Assembly (NCBI GenBank): GCA_015680905.1
Contig: CM027380.1
Span: 51,313,001-51,377,000 of the forward strand
Direction of reading: 5' to 3'
Origin: Coptis chinensis
Taxonomy: Eukaryota; Streptophyta; Magnoliopsida; Ranunculales; Ranunculaceae
DNA length: 64,000 bases
Positions 1 through 10,706 of the stretch are shown piece by piece (positions within the stretch are counted from its first letter, which is position 1; every line of letters begins with the position of its first letter). The translations under genes were made by a program, and so were the position numbers. The notes below the pieces were generated by a model. It ran no database searches and had not been told where the DNA came from. It saw nothing but the letters and a program-made list of their open reading frames with translations.

Positions 1-17
1 TGAATATGGCTCACACA
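1..17. repeat. 17-bp direct repeat, left copy
   Basis: The word TGAATATGGCTCACACA opens the window and recurs exactly at 5019-5035. The interval between the copies holds a cluster of gene fragments. This could be a long target-site duplication, a duplicated flank or part of a dispersed repeat. The left copy touches the window edge, so its true extent is unknown. Confidence 0.5.
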
Positions 18-713
18 GATGCCCCCTCTCGAGTCCGTTGATGAATATGGCGGACCCGAGAAGACCTTGACCTGTAGAACTCCAAAACTCAAACAAATAT
101 TCCTAAGACGTGACCTTTCTGGAAAAATTTCAGCAGCGTCTCCTCTGCATTTTCCGCATTTCATAAACATAATAACCTGTCATAACCTGAAAATTTAATA
201 AGGGTACAGCCAAACCACCTATAGAGCCTCATATCTCAGTTGTAAACTCAACTACGAAAGATATACTGATTCATAAAACTGGTTACTTAACCACCTCGAC
301 GAACGCCAGGAATGACTAGAAATAACGACGCCCATAGCAACAAACATCTACCTTATAACGCCACTCATTCTATCCTTGCAATTCCCGCATTTGCCTATTT
401 GTAACCAAATGACATACGTAAGGGTCCAATATTAAACATATCCCCCAGATCACACCAAACACGTTCCAGCATATGCTTGTGGTTGGGAAATAAAACAACA
501 ATCCACATCTTGAACATAAAACTCTACGAGGTGTGTATCTACGTAGGGAAGCCACTTGGCACCGCTGCTTCCCTTTCGGGGATCAAGCCATAGGTAGTTC
601 TTCCCTCTCATACTAATACACCAGGCTACCAAACTCAAAATATACTAGGTCCCATACATATTCAACGCCACAAATAAAATTTAACAATAGCCATGCACAA
701 CCTACCACCCTAG
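18..713. other. spacer, nothing recognised
   Basis: Only short open frames without recognisable domains are present. The GAATATGG word also occurs near position 41. No gene, RNA or mobile-element signature is seen. Confidence 0.4.
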
Positions 714-793
714 CTACAAAAGCCATAAACAATGAGTTGTAAACTCCTGTACATACCGCACCATTAGAATATGAAACAGGATGATTAATAAAC

Positions 794-926
794 CGAAATA
801 AACAACCCATCCTCTACGCCGGCTCCATCTTTTGGGCAGCGGCGGCAGGTATAGAGGGCCGTGGTGCTTGCCGATGTTTTTGAGTGAAGGGTCAAGGAGG
901 AGCGGACTACCCTTGTTAGGATCCAT
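794..926 (-). pseudogene. possible first exon of a membrane protein (fragment)
   Basis: Reading from an ATG at 926 on the minus strand gives about 44 codons of GC-rich, coding-like sequence: a Pro/Lys-rich N-terminus (MDPNKGSPLL), a basic patch (KRWSRRRG) and the start of a hydrophobic stretch. A GT dinucleotide at 792-793 could be a splice donor. Beyond it the sequence turns AT-rich, although the frame stays open to 714. I do not recognise the family. Strand and neighbourhood match the other gene fragments to the right, which suggests a captured exon, but a chance ORF is possible. Confidence 0.25.
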
Positions 927-1129
927 GCTGAGAATGTCGCACTGACTACTCCCTAGATTGCGACGCTTGTTAAAGGTCTCGGAGGAAGCACCGGCTTATG
1001 CTCGGGACCGCGAATCCGGAACCCCACCTGACACAAAGTGTTGCTGCCTTGGAGATGTTGGTGGCAGCTCATTTTTCGCCCAAGTTGAATTCAGACCTCA
1101 TCGTCCGCGGTGGACTCACCCCTCCCGTT

Positions 1130-1585
1130 GCCATGGAGATGTCGAGGGCAGCTTAGTTAGCCCGGGCAACTCAGCTTGCCCCCGAGTTGACTATAGAGAT
1201 GTTGGAGGCCGCTGAGTTTGCCCGGGCCACTCAGCTTGCCCCCAAGTTGACATTGGAGATGTTGGAGGCCGCTGAGCTTGCCCGGGAAACTCAGCTTGCC
1301 CCCAAGTTGTCCGTGGAGATGTTGGAGGCTGCTGAGTTTGCCCAGGCCACTCAGCTTGCCCCCAAGTTGACCGTGGAGATGTTGGAGGCCACTGAGTTTG
1401 CCCGGGCCACTCAGCTTGCCCCCAAGTTAACCATGGAGATGTTGGAGGCCGCTGAGTTTGCCCGGCCACTCGCCTTGCCCCAAGTTTACCATGGAGATGT
1501 TGGAGGCGCTTGCCCCCAAGTTTACCATGGAGATGTTGGAGGCGGCTTTGCCCCCACTAAGCTAGTTGACTATGGAGATGTAATT
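1130..1585. repeat. 60-bp GC-rich minisatellite
   Basis: A 60-bp unit containing GTTGGAGGCCGCTGAG and CAGCTTGCCCCCAAGTTG is repeated in strict register from about 1200 to 1500. More degraded and shortened units lie on both sides. Because 60 is a multiple of three, both strands stay open: the plus frame gives a 20-residue Ala/Glu/Leu-rich repeat from 1187 to 1621, and the minus frame gives a Gln/Pro/Trp-rich repeat from 1191 to 1469. No start context, domain or homologue is recognised, so I call this a tandem repeat rather than a gene. Confidence 0.85.
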
Positions 1586-1730
1586 CAGCTCAGATTCGAT
1601 GCGATCTTGAAAGCTACGTAACTGCACACTAAACAAAAGGCATAAAAGTACCATAGTATATGAAGCTGAGTAACTTTCAAACCATTCTCCCACTTTTTGT
1701 CATGAAAGGCAAAGACAAAAATAAGAAAAG

Positions 1731-1989
1731 TCAGAAACACATCATAAAAATAAATCGAGAAACATCGAGAGGACGCACTGTTTCGTGTTGCTTAAGTGCG
1801 GACGCGAATAAGGCCTGAATGGCTGCAAGCTGACAAAAGACATATGAAAGTAACATAGTCTGGCTTTGGACCCTCATTCTGCAAATTGTGGAATAACAAG
1901 AGTGCCTCCCTACCAAGACCATGAATTCCATACCCAGCTATCATAGAATTCCATGAGATGATATCATAGAGTTCGGATATCATGTCCAC
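1731..1989 (-). pseudogene. pentatricopeptide repeat (PPR) protein fragment
   Basis: The minus frame from 1989 contains DIISWNSMIAGYGIHGLG, then KPDYVTFICLLSACSHSGLI, which is the typical L and S motif wording of PLS-class plant PPR proteins. These proteins bind organellar RNA in mitochondria or plastids. Only about 65 residues remain. The match then shifts to another frame (1731-1931) and decays, so this is a broken internal piece of a gene normally 500 or more codons long. It lies on the same strand as the SIZ1 and F-box fragments that follow. Confidence 0.75.
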
Positions 1990-3027
1990 GGAGGGCTCAT
2001 CCCCCCTCCGCTCTCTAGCTTAGAAGCAACTCATTTCCATCTCTTCATCTTTCTCTTTTTCTGTAACCTGAAACTTTCATATTAGAGGTTGCACAAATAA
2101 TACGTGAGTTTTAACGAAGAACATTAATTCAGCACAAGCATTTGCATACAAATATACCGGCGATCATATGCTCCAAACGATGTACCATCTGTCTTACCCT
2201 GAGGTGTACAACCACGTTTCTCATTCATAGTCCGCGACCTCCTAGAGCGAATAGGTTCACGGAATACGATGAGGTCTGGGGACAACCCAATATGTCCCCC
2301 CGTACATCTCTGCCCAAGATGGGGACAAAGCTTGCTTGCCCCTAGTGTAACTCTGGTTGACGGCTGAGTCACTACTCATTCGTCTATTATATACATGATG
2401 GCAAAAGAAACGAGTTACCTACCGCGGTGTATGTCTCTCCGCCTTTTTCGTAATCATCTTACCATCCGTATTCGGACGCTTAAAGCTGTTGATCTCTATC
2501 CCAACCTATTACTCTTATCCTTTCTCTACCTCGAACTTCCTCGCCGCCTATGTTGTCGAACACTCTTGCTCAAGCTCTGAAATTGATTACAAAGTACTCC
2601 GGTTGAAGGTTGACTGTATGATAGGATGCCGACACTGGGCTTATAGTCGCGGATCTGCGGATGGAACTACTAACCGCGGTTGTATTACATTCTATTTGAT
2701 AACGCACAGAGCATATCCAACTGCCCCAAGCTCTATATTTACATGTGTGTATGCGGATGGCTCCTCCCATCTGCCCTCCTTCATATGTGCAAGCTCAGCT
2801 AAACCTTGTACTAAGTTCCCCCGCTACTTCCTTTTAATAGTACTCTTCATTTGAAAATTGTTTACAGTTTAATCTCTCTATTGCTTCCTGTCCTTTCACT
2901 GTCTCCCAATATTCCTCCTACTCTTTTCAGTTTCAAGCTACTTTCACAAAGAAGGGGTAAAGCAGCACATCTTTGCTCATAATCACCTATGCTGCTTGCT
3001 ACCCCGATACAAACATATTAGTTAATG
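1990..3027. other. spacer, nothing recognised
   Basis: Several open frames of 60-120 codons occur on both strands (for example 2489-2854 plus and 2124-2372 minus). None shows a domain, repeat or codon pattern that I recognise. A pyrimidine-rich segment lies around 2860-2940. Confidence 0.4.
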
Positions 3028-3030
3028 CGA

Positions 3031-3480
3031 CTAATCAGAGTCCGAGTCCATAGAAAAATAAAGTCTTGATTTAACAGTTCGCAACTGGGAAGGACTGGAG
3101 TAAGAGCTTTGCCTTTTCACCATTTCCTTTTCGGACTTATTATCAATCAATTTTAGAAGCAAAGAATCGTTGTTAGCTGAAGACTCCATCCTATCCTCCT
3201 CCAATCTAAAGTCAGCCCCCTCCAATTCAACCTCAGGCCTCAAAGTTAGAGCATTAGAAGCATTTGTAATTGTTGATTCACCATTTTCACAGCCACCGCC
3301 ACCAAGTCTAAGAGAAATCCAGTCCTCACCACGTAAACCATTAGCCACCAAGTTTAAGAGAAATCCAGTCCTCACTACGTAAACCATTAGCCACATCTTG
3401 TTGTTCCTTCAAATTAGACTGCACTTGTGCAGCACTAGGACGAGAAGAACTACCCCTTTTCATTGAACAACAGATATCAT
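3031..3480 (-). pseudogene. C-terminal fragment of a SIZ1-like E3 SUMO ligase
   Basis: On the minus strand, frames within 3031-3480 carry GLRGEDWISLRLGGGG, then ALTLRPEVELEGADF, and end in RTVKSRLYFSMDSDSD followed by a stop. The DWISLRLGG segment and the basic stretch ending in SxDSDS-stop resemble the C-terminus of plant SIZ1, a PIAS-type nuclear SUMO ligase. The SAP, PHD and SP-RING domains are absent, so this is only a last-exon fragment. A 46-bp tandem duplication (3303-3394) doubles the ANGLR-EDWISL segment and shifts the frame. Identification rests on motif memory, not a search. Confidence 0.6.
3303..3394. repeat. 46-bp tandem duplication
   Basis: Two adjacent 46-bp copies (3303-3348 and 3349-3394) differ at only two positions that I can see. 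The unit encodes the EDWISL segment of the SIZ1-like fragment. Because 46 is not a multiple of three, the copies lie in different frames. Confidence 0.85.
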
Positions 3481-3546
3481 ATTAGTATCATTGAACAGAT
3501 CTTTCAAAACTTGAGGAAGTTTATAGCCCAAATAGCCACGACTAGT

Positions 3547-4468
3547 TCAGTAACGAAGATCAGGTAGCTCGTAAATGAGACACTGGGAACCGATACAGAG
3601 TGTTAGGTATTCATAAGGGTTGTTTTTGACACCTTTCTTGCCAATTCCAGTTCCTTCCAAAGATAGAAATTTGACCCTCCTGCAAATACTTGCAAAGGCG
3701 AATATCTCATTATGCATTCCCCAACAGTCCTGAATAACAATATCACGAACAGCAACGCAAACCAGAAACAAAGCATTGGCACTCTCTTTATCCCTTATCT
3801 GACACCGCTGAAAATGCAACATTTCAAGTGTCGGACAAGACCCTAAATGCTCAATCGGTCAAGGACTAGGATCAACTTTCTTTCAAGAAATAAGCCTCAA
3901 AGTGTTCAAATTCCCACAAAACGACAAAGTAACAATCCACTCGGTATCCATCCTATGATAAATAAACGTAATCTCTTCCAACATATCGCAACACTGCCCA
4001 ATCGCTCTAATCCCATCATAACTCCATTCACAACCACTCAACTCAATCTTCACCAACTGTTTACACCCATTAGCTAATATAGTCAACCCAATATCTGATA
4101 TCACCGAACCATAAAACCCGTCCACACATCCAACCAACTTCAATATCTGCAAAATTCTTACACTCCACAATCCCTTTCAACGCTAAATCCGTACAATCCT
4201 GTAACTCCAACGAGAAACTTTTCTTAGTGTAGTTGAGTTCACGAGAAACTTGAACACCAACGATAAGTGGTTAGGTTTTCTTCTTTTTGTTACGGTCAGT
4301 TTTTTGGACTTGGGTTATCCATTTTTTGGCAGTGGTTTCATTGTCTGAGAAAATTGTTAAGATACAGTTTGGATTGATGGTTACAGTGAATGATTCGTGA
4401 TCGTCTGTGAAGTATGTTTCTGTTCCGTTTGAGCCTGTTTTCTTCATTCTTTTCTTTTCGGTTTCCAT
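3547..4468 (-). pseudogene. F-box/LRR-repeat protein pseudogene (RNI-like)
   Basis: Minus-strand pieces read in order as leucine-rich repeats of the plant F-box/LRR type. At 3883-4170 there is ILKLVGCVDG, then GLTILANGCKQLVKIELSGC. At 3547-3822 there is LHFQRCQIRDKESANALF, then FASICRRVKFLSLEGTG. Such proteins are substrate adaptors of SCF ubiquitin ligases. A basic N-terminal piece (4271-4468, start ATG at 4468) ends at a stop, after which LELQDCTDLALKGIVEC continues in frame. This means at least one premature stop and two frameshifts. The start lies just downstream of the GGCCCA-rich block at 4823-4957, a plausible former promoter. Confidence 0.7.
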
Positions 4469-4822
4469 GGCTGTGATTTTGTTTAATTAAAACTTGAGAA
4501 AGAAGAAAAAAAAGTTTTTGGCAGAGGTGGGATCTGATCAGACGGTGGGGAGAGAGTGAGGAAAGTTGGATGACAAGGAAGTGGGGTTTTGAGGTGGAAG
4601 ACAGGTGATGCAGAGAGCTTCCTCCTCTTTGATGCGATAGAAAACATAGAAGAGGTAATCTTCCCTCCCCATAGACGGCGCCATTGTATGAGCCCAATTC
4701 CTACCCCTTAACCTCCAATGTCTCCCTCCTCTCCTCCTCTGCCGCCCCCCTTTCTCCTCCTCACTTTTTCTTCTCCCCCACCTTTCTCTTGCCCTCCTCT
4801 CCCTCCTTTAGGTCAAAATCCC

Positions 4823-4957
4823 TGGGCTTTTTTTCTTTCTTTGGGCCTATCTCTATGGCCTCATACCATATGAGGCCCACTCATAACTTTGGGCCCATCT
4901 ATTGGGCCCAATATCATTCGAGGCCCACTTGTCTCTTTGGGCCTATCTCTTGGGCCC
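4823..4957. promoter_or_regulatory. TGGGCC/GGCCCA cluster (TCP site-II-like)
   Basis: About eight TGGGCY or GGCCCA words lie within 135 bp, several of them as TGGGCCCA. Such site-II elements bind TCP factors and are frequent in plant housekeeping promoters. The cluster lies about 400 bp upstream of the minus-strand F-box/LRR start at 4468, beyond a pyrimidine/purine-biased leader. Its role is inferred from position and motif only. Confidence 0.5.
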
Positions 4958-5018
4958 AAGACCCTCCGATGCTCACTTGTCTCTCTATCGCTCCTCTTAC
5001 CTGTGACGTTCATGGTCA

Positions 5019-5035
5019 TGAATATGGCTCACACA
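5019..5035. repeat. 17-bp direct repeat, right copy
   Basis: This is an exact copy of the word at positions 1-17 (TGAATATGGCTCACACA). It marks the right limit of the gene-fragment cluster. Confidence 0.5.
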
Positions 5036-5377
5036 CTTTTCTTCTTCATTGTCGTTCTGTTTTAGATAGTAGGTTGTACAATTTTGGTAATAGGTCATAG
5101 TTTTAAATACTGTAGTTGTGTTGAATTTGGTTAATAATAAGCGAAAAAGTTCAATAAAATTTTGTCTCTGAGTTGATTTTGCATGTAATAACACTGAGAC
5201 TCATCGATTGCTACATATATTATGACTTTTACACCTGATGTAATTACAGAATTCAATCCATATACAGTGATTCACCATTTGCATCAACTTATTAAGTGTA
5301 ACATTTCTATTTGTCTTTGGTACCTTTGTGGTGAAAAACAAGAAAAGGTTGCCCAATGCAGAGGTGACTTTAAACCT

Positions 5378-5610
5378 CGGACGGAATGTTTGATTCCGTC
5401 TGACTGTAAAAATTGAAAAAAATGAAATATTCCATCCGAAATCGAAAAAAAATTGTAAAAAATAAAACATCCCATCCGAAAAAAAGAAAAAAGAAAAAAA
5501 TAAATAAAAATGTCAAAAAAACACGAGGGACGGAATACATTCCGTCTGGAAAAAAAAAACCAAAAAAATATAAAAAAACACACGAGATGGAATCAAACAT
5601 CCCGTCTGAA
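5378..5610. mobile_element. short inverted-repeat element with GACGGAAT hairpins
   Basis: The left segment reads GACGGAAT-GTTTG-ATTCCGTC (5380-5400). The right segment (about 5586-5606) is its near reverse complement. A third hairpin, GACGGAAT-AC-ATTCCGTC, sits at 5529-5546, and ATCCGAA words occur between. The rest is A-rich filler. This fits a small non-autonomous DNA transposon or CACTA-like subterminal repeats. I could not define a target-site duplication. Confidence 0.45.
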
Positions 5611-5662
5611 GTTCACAACTCAGCTACTATCACGGTAGTTTTAGAAATAGATAGGGACATAG

Positions 5663-5685
5663 GGACGTCACTTGGAGTGACGTCC
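5663..5685. repeat. 23-nt palindrome GGACGTCACT / AGTGACGTCC
   Basis: Ten-base arms surround a TGG loop. Each arm includes a TGACG core, the recognition core of TGA/bZIP factors, in opposite orientation. No gene start follows directly, so any regulatory role is speculative. Confidence 0.6.
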
Positions 5686-5857
5686 AAATGTTTATTTTGT
5701 TCAGACGTGTGTTCAAGTGTCACCCGAGCTATTTATCAACTGATAGCAAGATGGGGAATTCTCCATCCCCTCTATCAACTAATAGTCTATTACATACGGT
5801 TTAGCACCCCCATTGGATAGAGTTTTTTTGACATTTTCGGTGTAAACTTTCCACTCT

Positions 5858-5892
5858 ATACGGCTTACACCCTCCATTGGAGATGCTCTTAT
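5858..5892. mobile_element. possible MITE terminus (CCATTGGAGATGCTCTTA)
   Basis: CTCCATTGGAGATGCTCTTA resembles the terminal word of common plant MITEs, which read TAAGAGCATCTCCAATGG on the opposite strand. I did not find a convincing partner terminus, so this is a relic at best. Confidence 0.35.
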
Positions 5893-6221
5893 GAGTTAAA
5901 ATCCCTTTGATAGTCTCTTACCACACAATTCCTACAAGAATAATTTTGTAATTATTACGTTTTCCAATAATTTTGTATCGTGCATTTCATTCTTCGAAAG
6001 ATTCCACGTTACTATCATACTTCAAAATGCTTTCCATTAATTTGGCACAAAAATTATCAAAGTAAAATAATCTACATACATTATTGAATTGAATAATTAT
6101 TTTAGCACATCAATTAGACTTTTTATCAAGCTGCCTACTTATCAATTTTTTTTTTCCACCACAATAAATAGTAAATGCATGTGGAATTTTAAATAACATT
6201 ATCAATAATGATGTGTCTTTA

Positions 6222-6252
6222 TGGAATCTTCGCCACGGGCATTAACGATATG
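6222..6252 (+). mobile_element. Helitron-like 3' end relic
   Basis: TCTTTATGGAATC, then CGCCACGGGCATTAAC, matches the terminus at 10571-10611 over about 40 bp. The CTAG end is degenerate (CGATAT) and the hairpin is eroded. It is probably an older copy of the same Helitron family. Confidence 0.4.
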
Positions 6253-6689
6253 TAGTTTATGTGTAATTTCTTAATCAGTTGGTCCAAGTGAGTTTTTTGG
6301 TTTTGAAGGTAATTCTCAGTTTTTCCCAAAGAAATTTTCAAAGTGTTGGAATTTTAACAGTTAATATCAACTTAATAAAACAGCTCGGTTTCCTGACTCG
6401 TGGCTGGGATTCGATTTTAGTGTATAAATCGAGGGTCGGGACGAGTGCCACGATTACAGCCCATGAGTTGAGTTGGATTAGCTATTAATTAGATTCTTAA
6501 TTGTGAAATTAAACAAAAAAAAAAAACCCTTTGTTTCTCCAAACTTCCATCTCCCTTTCAATTCTCCACTTTATGTCTCCCCCCATTTTTGCAAACGGAG
6601 TTCACTCGGCACTTAATAAAATATCTTATATTAATTGGCCATAATTACTAACAGTTATCCCAATTTACAAAACCATTCATCTCCCCAAC

Positions 6690-7951
6690 TCCTAATCACT
6701 CTTCCTCTCCTTCAGTTCTCGAATCAGCATTAGTCTCTCTGTAATCCGCTCAGGTATTGTTCTTCGTTCTCTAAGGTTAATATATTATCTCCTTAATTTA
6801 ATACTGATTTCTTCCTCTTTCTTCATTGTTATCTTTTTTTCAGTTGTAAAGCCCTCCTCTTTCAGGTAATTTCCCATTCTCTTCTCTCATGCTCTCTAAT
6901 TTTCATTTTATTGGCGAACGACAGAAAATTGGAAATGTCAATGATACTAAAACGGATTCATTTTATCGATTGGTGGCACTCTTTTGCATGCTCTATTCCC
7001 AACAGTAGGTGATTTGGTGGAACAAAGTTATTAATTAGTTGTTGCTAAAAAAGTTTTAATATGGCGTGTTGATGATTTCACTGATCAAGTTTTGATTGCT
7101 TTGTGTTTAGAAATGAAGGAAGAAAAGAAAGAGTTATTGAACCTCTTCTTGGTAATCTCAGCTACTCAGGTATGTGCTGAAGCCATATGCCCATATATAT
7201 TGATCTTTGTTTTCCGTTGCTAAGAAGTGCATACTGTAAGACAACAATATTTACTACAAATCTAGCTTGAAGCAATAGAAATACCCACCAAAAGGGACTT
7301 TAAATGATTTTGTATCTATGGTAACCGCCTGCGTGCATGAATAGAATAGTATCCAACCAATTTGTTTTTATTTATATTTATAAAAACAAAGATGGTTTGG
7401 AGCATAACTTCTTAATGCTCATTGATCGCAAGATTCTGATTTTTAGAATAGAGATCCAAAGATAACTAATTATTTCCATATTTTTTTTCAACTGTGTATC
7501 TCCATTTATTTGGGTCTTAATTTGGGGGCATGTTTAGTTTACCGAGGATTGTATATTTGTATTGGTTGTTCATAAAGTTCTGACCCACCACCTATGAATT
7601 TATTACTTTAACCCCTTGCTGAAAATTGCTATGAATTTATTACTTTAGTGAATAAGCATTGGTAACACATCAACATCTAATTGTAATTGCTTTTTATGAT
7701 TTTTGAATTGTAAATTAGTAAGCTTTCTTGAGATCCTACTTTAACTAAGCATGTATGGTGTACAAGGGTTTATAAGCATTGGTTTATAAGCATTGGTTCA
7801 ACATCATGTATTAATTTATTCAACATTTAAATTCAACAGTTCTTGAATTCTTGAATTCAATTCAAACTTCATAAAATTTTATGATTTTGAACCATTGTTG
7901 GTTGAAGTCCTTAAGTAAGAGCTAAGGTATACTGTAGATCCTACTTGAGAA

Positions 7952-7987
<36 letters not shown>

Positions 7988-8757
7988 GAGAACCTGAAAC
8001 AACTTCTCAAAGTGAGCTTACATGCTATTATACTAACTACTTCTATATTTAACGACGCCATCACTATATAGTGTACAAGCGCTTTCCTCTTTTTGTTGCA
8101 TCTTAAATGTTTTGCTTATGACATGATGTTCATATCTTGGCTTGGATAACCTTAATTATATCATTTTTCTACTTTGCTTTAGCTTTTGATTTTGAGATAA
8201 CATATTCAGTGCCCTACTTTCGAGTTTGATCTTTGTCTTTCATATAAATTGTGCACATGGCGTGTTTGCTGAAATGTAAAATCCAAGTAATAAGAGCGAA
8301 ACAGAGGTGAAACAATATTGGATTTACTCTGTGTATGTATGTTGGCATAGTAGTAATAGTTAGTCGTTATCTACATTTTAGTGACATTCATATTCAGAGC
8401 AAGTACATTAAGGCCACATGTCCATTATACAATGAGCAATTACCAGATGTACAGCCATGTTTAAGGATATTAGAACTCTGTGCAACTGGAGTACACCGCC
8501 ATTCATGCCTTTTCCTATTATCTGGCTTCCATATAGATTTTAGTTTAAGTCTGATTTGTGTAGGACAGATTTGTGCTTACAGTTTACATATAAGCAAATG
8601 AACTGAAAGCTATGTATATGGCTAGTACGACTAATAGATTCCTATCCCTAACATGATGATCTAATTATATACTTTTGTGACCATTTGCTCTTAGACTAAA
8701 TTACTTGATAATGTCTTTTTGGCAGGAAAATGTGTTTGATGCTTCATTTGTGATCAG
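6690..8757 (+). pseudogene. spliced gene-like block with four small exons, identity unknown
   Basis: Canonical splice signals frame small blocks: an exon ending CGCTCAG at 6753, exon 6844-6865, exon 7111-7169 and exon 8726-8757. The third begins with an ATG at 7113 and joins the fourth in frame to give about 29 codons (start MKEEKKELLN, end ASFVI). An alternative frame in the third exon is also open. A pyrimidine-rich leader before 6753 looks like a 5' UTR. No further exon is visible before 10550, so this is a truncated or captured 5' gene part. It lies between two Helitron-like ends. I do not recognise the protein. Confidence 0.3.
7950..7988. repeat. (CT)n(AT)n microsatellite
   Basis: About eleven CT dinucleotides pass directly into about eight TA dinucleotides. 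Confidence 0.95.
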
Positions 8758-10550
8758 GTATGTAGTATGGACCATCATTTAGAATTTATAAAAAATTCAA
8801 AATTACTAATTCAAATACTTTGGGTAATATTTTCAGTACTTTGTTTTTGTAACATTCATTATTTACTTTCCATTAGTTTGGTGTGTATAAGAATTTAGCA
8901 AATTCGATTCGGTTTCATTTTTTTTGGTTGAAAAATAATCTGAAGTTAATTGAAGGGCAAGACACATAGTTAATGAGGAAAGGGAAGCTAGGAAGTAATA
9001 GAAGCGGTCAAAGGGTCGACGTAGCTTTATGAATAGGTTAGGGTGTGATCAATCTAGAAAAACTGGACTATCATGATTCAATCCAAGTCAACTTGGTTTT
9101 TGTAGTTTCTACATGCATGCATGCTATATCCAATTAGTGTCGGATGGCTGGGGCAATAGCTGCTGAAGAGTTCCATCCATGTGACCCTCCATACCAAAAC
9201 TCCATACCAAGAGTTCCATTAGTTTTAATTGAGTCCAATTAGCATTGGTGGAATCTTCCTAATAGCAGCATTTGACTTGGTTACTTATACATGACCTTTC
9301 AATAGGATACTCGGATACTTGCTACTTCCACATAATTACTTGAACTTTTTTTTTTGCTATTGCATTGAATTAAAATTGTATTTACGTTAAATGAAACCAA
9401 TTATTTAACCTTTATGAATATATGCTTTGGAGAAGCTTTTAGGGTAGAAGAGGTTAAAGATGCTTTTTGCATATATGAACTAAGAGCTAACCTCACTCCC
9501 ACTTTTTGGCTATCAATGTTATTTATTTGTTAGGGCACACAATTACTCATATCTCATAATTTATATAATGCTGCCAATGTTTGTCTTCTTTGTGACATGT
9601 GGTCATGTAATAACGACTTACCATAAAGCGAGTTATGGGATTCTACTTATTGAAATTATTAAAGGTTTCATTATGGGTACCTCTCTTCATCCCTTTTTAT
9701 CTTCATTTGTTTGTTAAAATGGTTATAATTTGCATTAACACTTCACAATAATTTGTTTTTGCTTTTGACATAACACGAAGCAATGGAGTTGATGGTGTTC
9801 AATGTGACATATAACTATCATTTGACAAGCAGATTTATTTGCAAAATATTGCAAATGTCTTATTTGGTGAGAAGACATTTTTTAAGGTCATTAGACAAGC
9901 ACGTCTAACACTTCAAAAAAAAAATGCATGAAATACACTCATTCTCATTTGGTTAAGGTACATATATTTTCTTTGCCCGACTCTTCCTCTTTAAATTTGA
10001 GTATGGGGCAATTTTGAATGCTATTAGAGCCGGAGATCTATTTCTATTTGTGCTAAACTTATTGACTTTTCGACTGGTGGTAATGTCTATACTCGCCTCA
10101 TAAACTCAAGATTGCACAATGGGCCCTGAAGTGGATGCCACCGCCTCCTAATTTAAGATTTTGGATAGACTCATAGACATTCCTATAAAAAAGTTTATAT
10201 TCTTATAACTAGCATGGTCGTTGATTTTATCTTCATTATGTCAAATGCACAAGTTGTATGGAGTTGGTGTACATTAAATTTATTTTTTATGTCCATTCAA
10301 TTGAAACGTTAAGCTTCATCTTCGTTTTTCATTTCATATGTTAATATTGTGTTAGTAAACAATAAGCATCAATACATGCAGAACAGATGAATTCTAAAGA
10401 TTGTTGTTCTTAATTCATTTTCTAGCATCACACAAGTAATTAGAGAATCTTCAAAAGACATTCTGTGCTAGCAAATAAAGAGTTCTATCATCACAGAGTT
10501 AGTTCTAATGGATAATTTTTCCATTAGATAAGTGCATGTACAATTTTATA
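8758..10550. other. AT-rich spacer, nothing recognised
   Basis: There is no open frame of note and no domain or terminal repeat that I can support. It may be the body of the Helitron-like element ending at 10611. Confidence 0.4.
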
Positions 10551-10570
10551 TCACACACTATTGACAATGT

Positions 10571-10612
10571 CTCTTTATGAAATTCGTGCTGAAGGCACGG
10601 GCATTAACTAGT
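10571..10612 (+). mobile_element. Helitron-like 3' terminus
   Basis: The hairpin GTGC-TGAAG-GCAC (10587-10599) is followed after about nine bases by CTAG at 10608-10611 and then a T. Helitrons end in CTRR with a short hairpin just upstream and insert 5' of a T, so the layout fits well. The CACGGGCATTAACTAGT wording is typical of plant Helitron ends. The 5' TC end is not identified, so element length is unknown. It could reach back over the exon-like blocks at 6690-8757. Confidence 0.6.
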
Positions 10613-10706
10613 AGATTAACAAATCATATGTACTAAAACTGAAATCGTTGAATTCTAATACGTTTAAATGGTACTCCCAAGTCCATATCAAATTCAAACT
10701 GTTGAG

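Noticed and set aside
1187-1621. CRISPR-like regular repeats or a real repeat protein gene
   Set aside because: Units are contiguous without unique spacers, the host is a plant, and there is no domain or start context. It is a minisatellite.
4684-5100. 138-codon Ser/Pro-rich plus-strand ORF
   Set aside because: It covers a pyrimidine-rich leader and the GGCCCA promoter block; composition is that of regulatory DNA.
5413-5820. 135-codon Lys-rich plus-strand ORF
   Set aside because: It is the translation of A-rich filler in a hairpin-bearing repeat; no domain.
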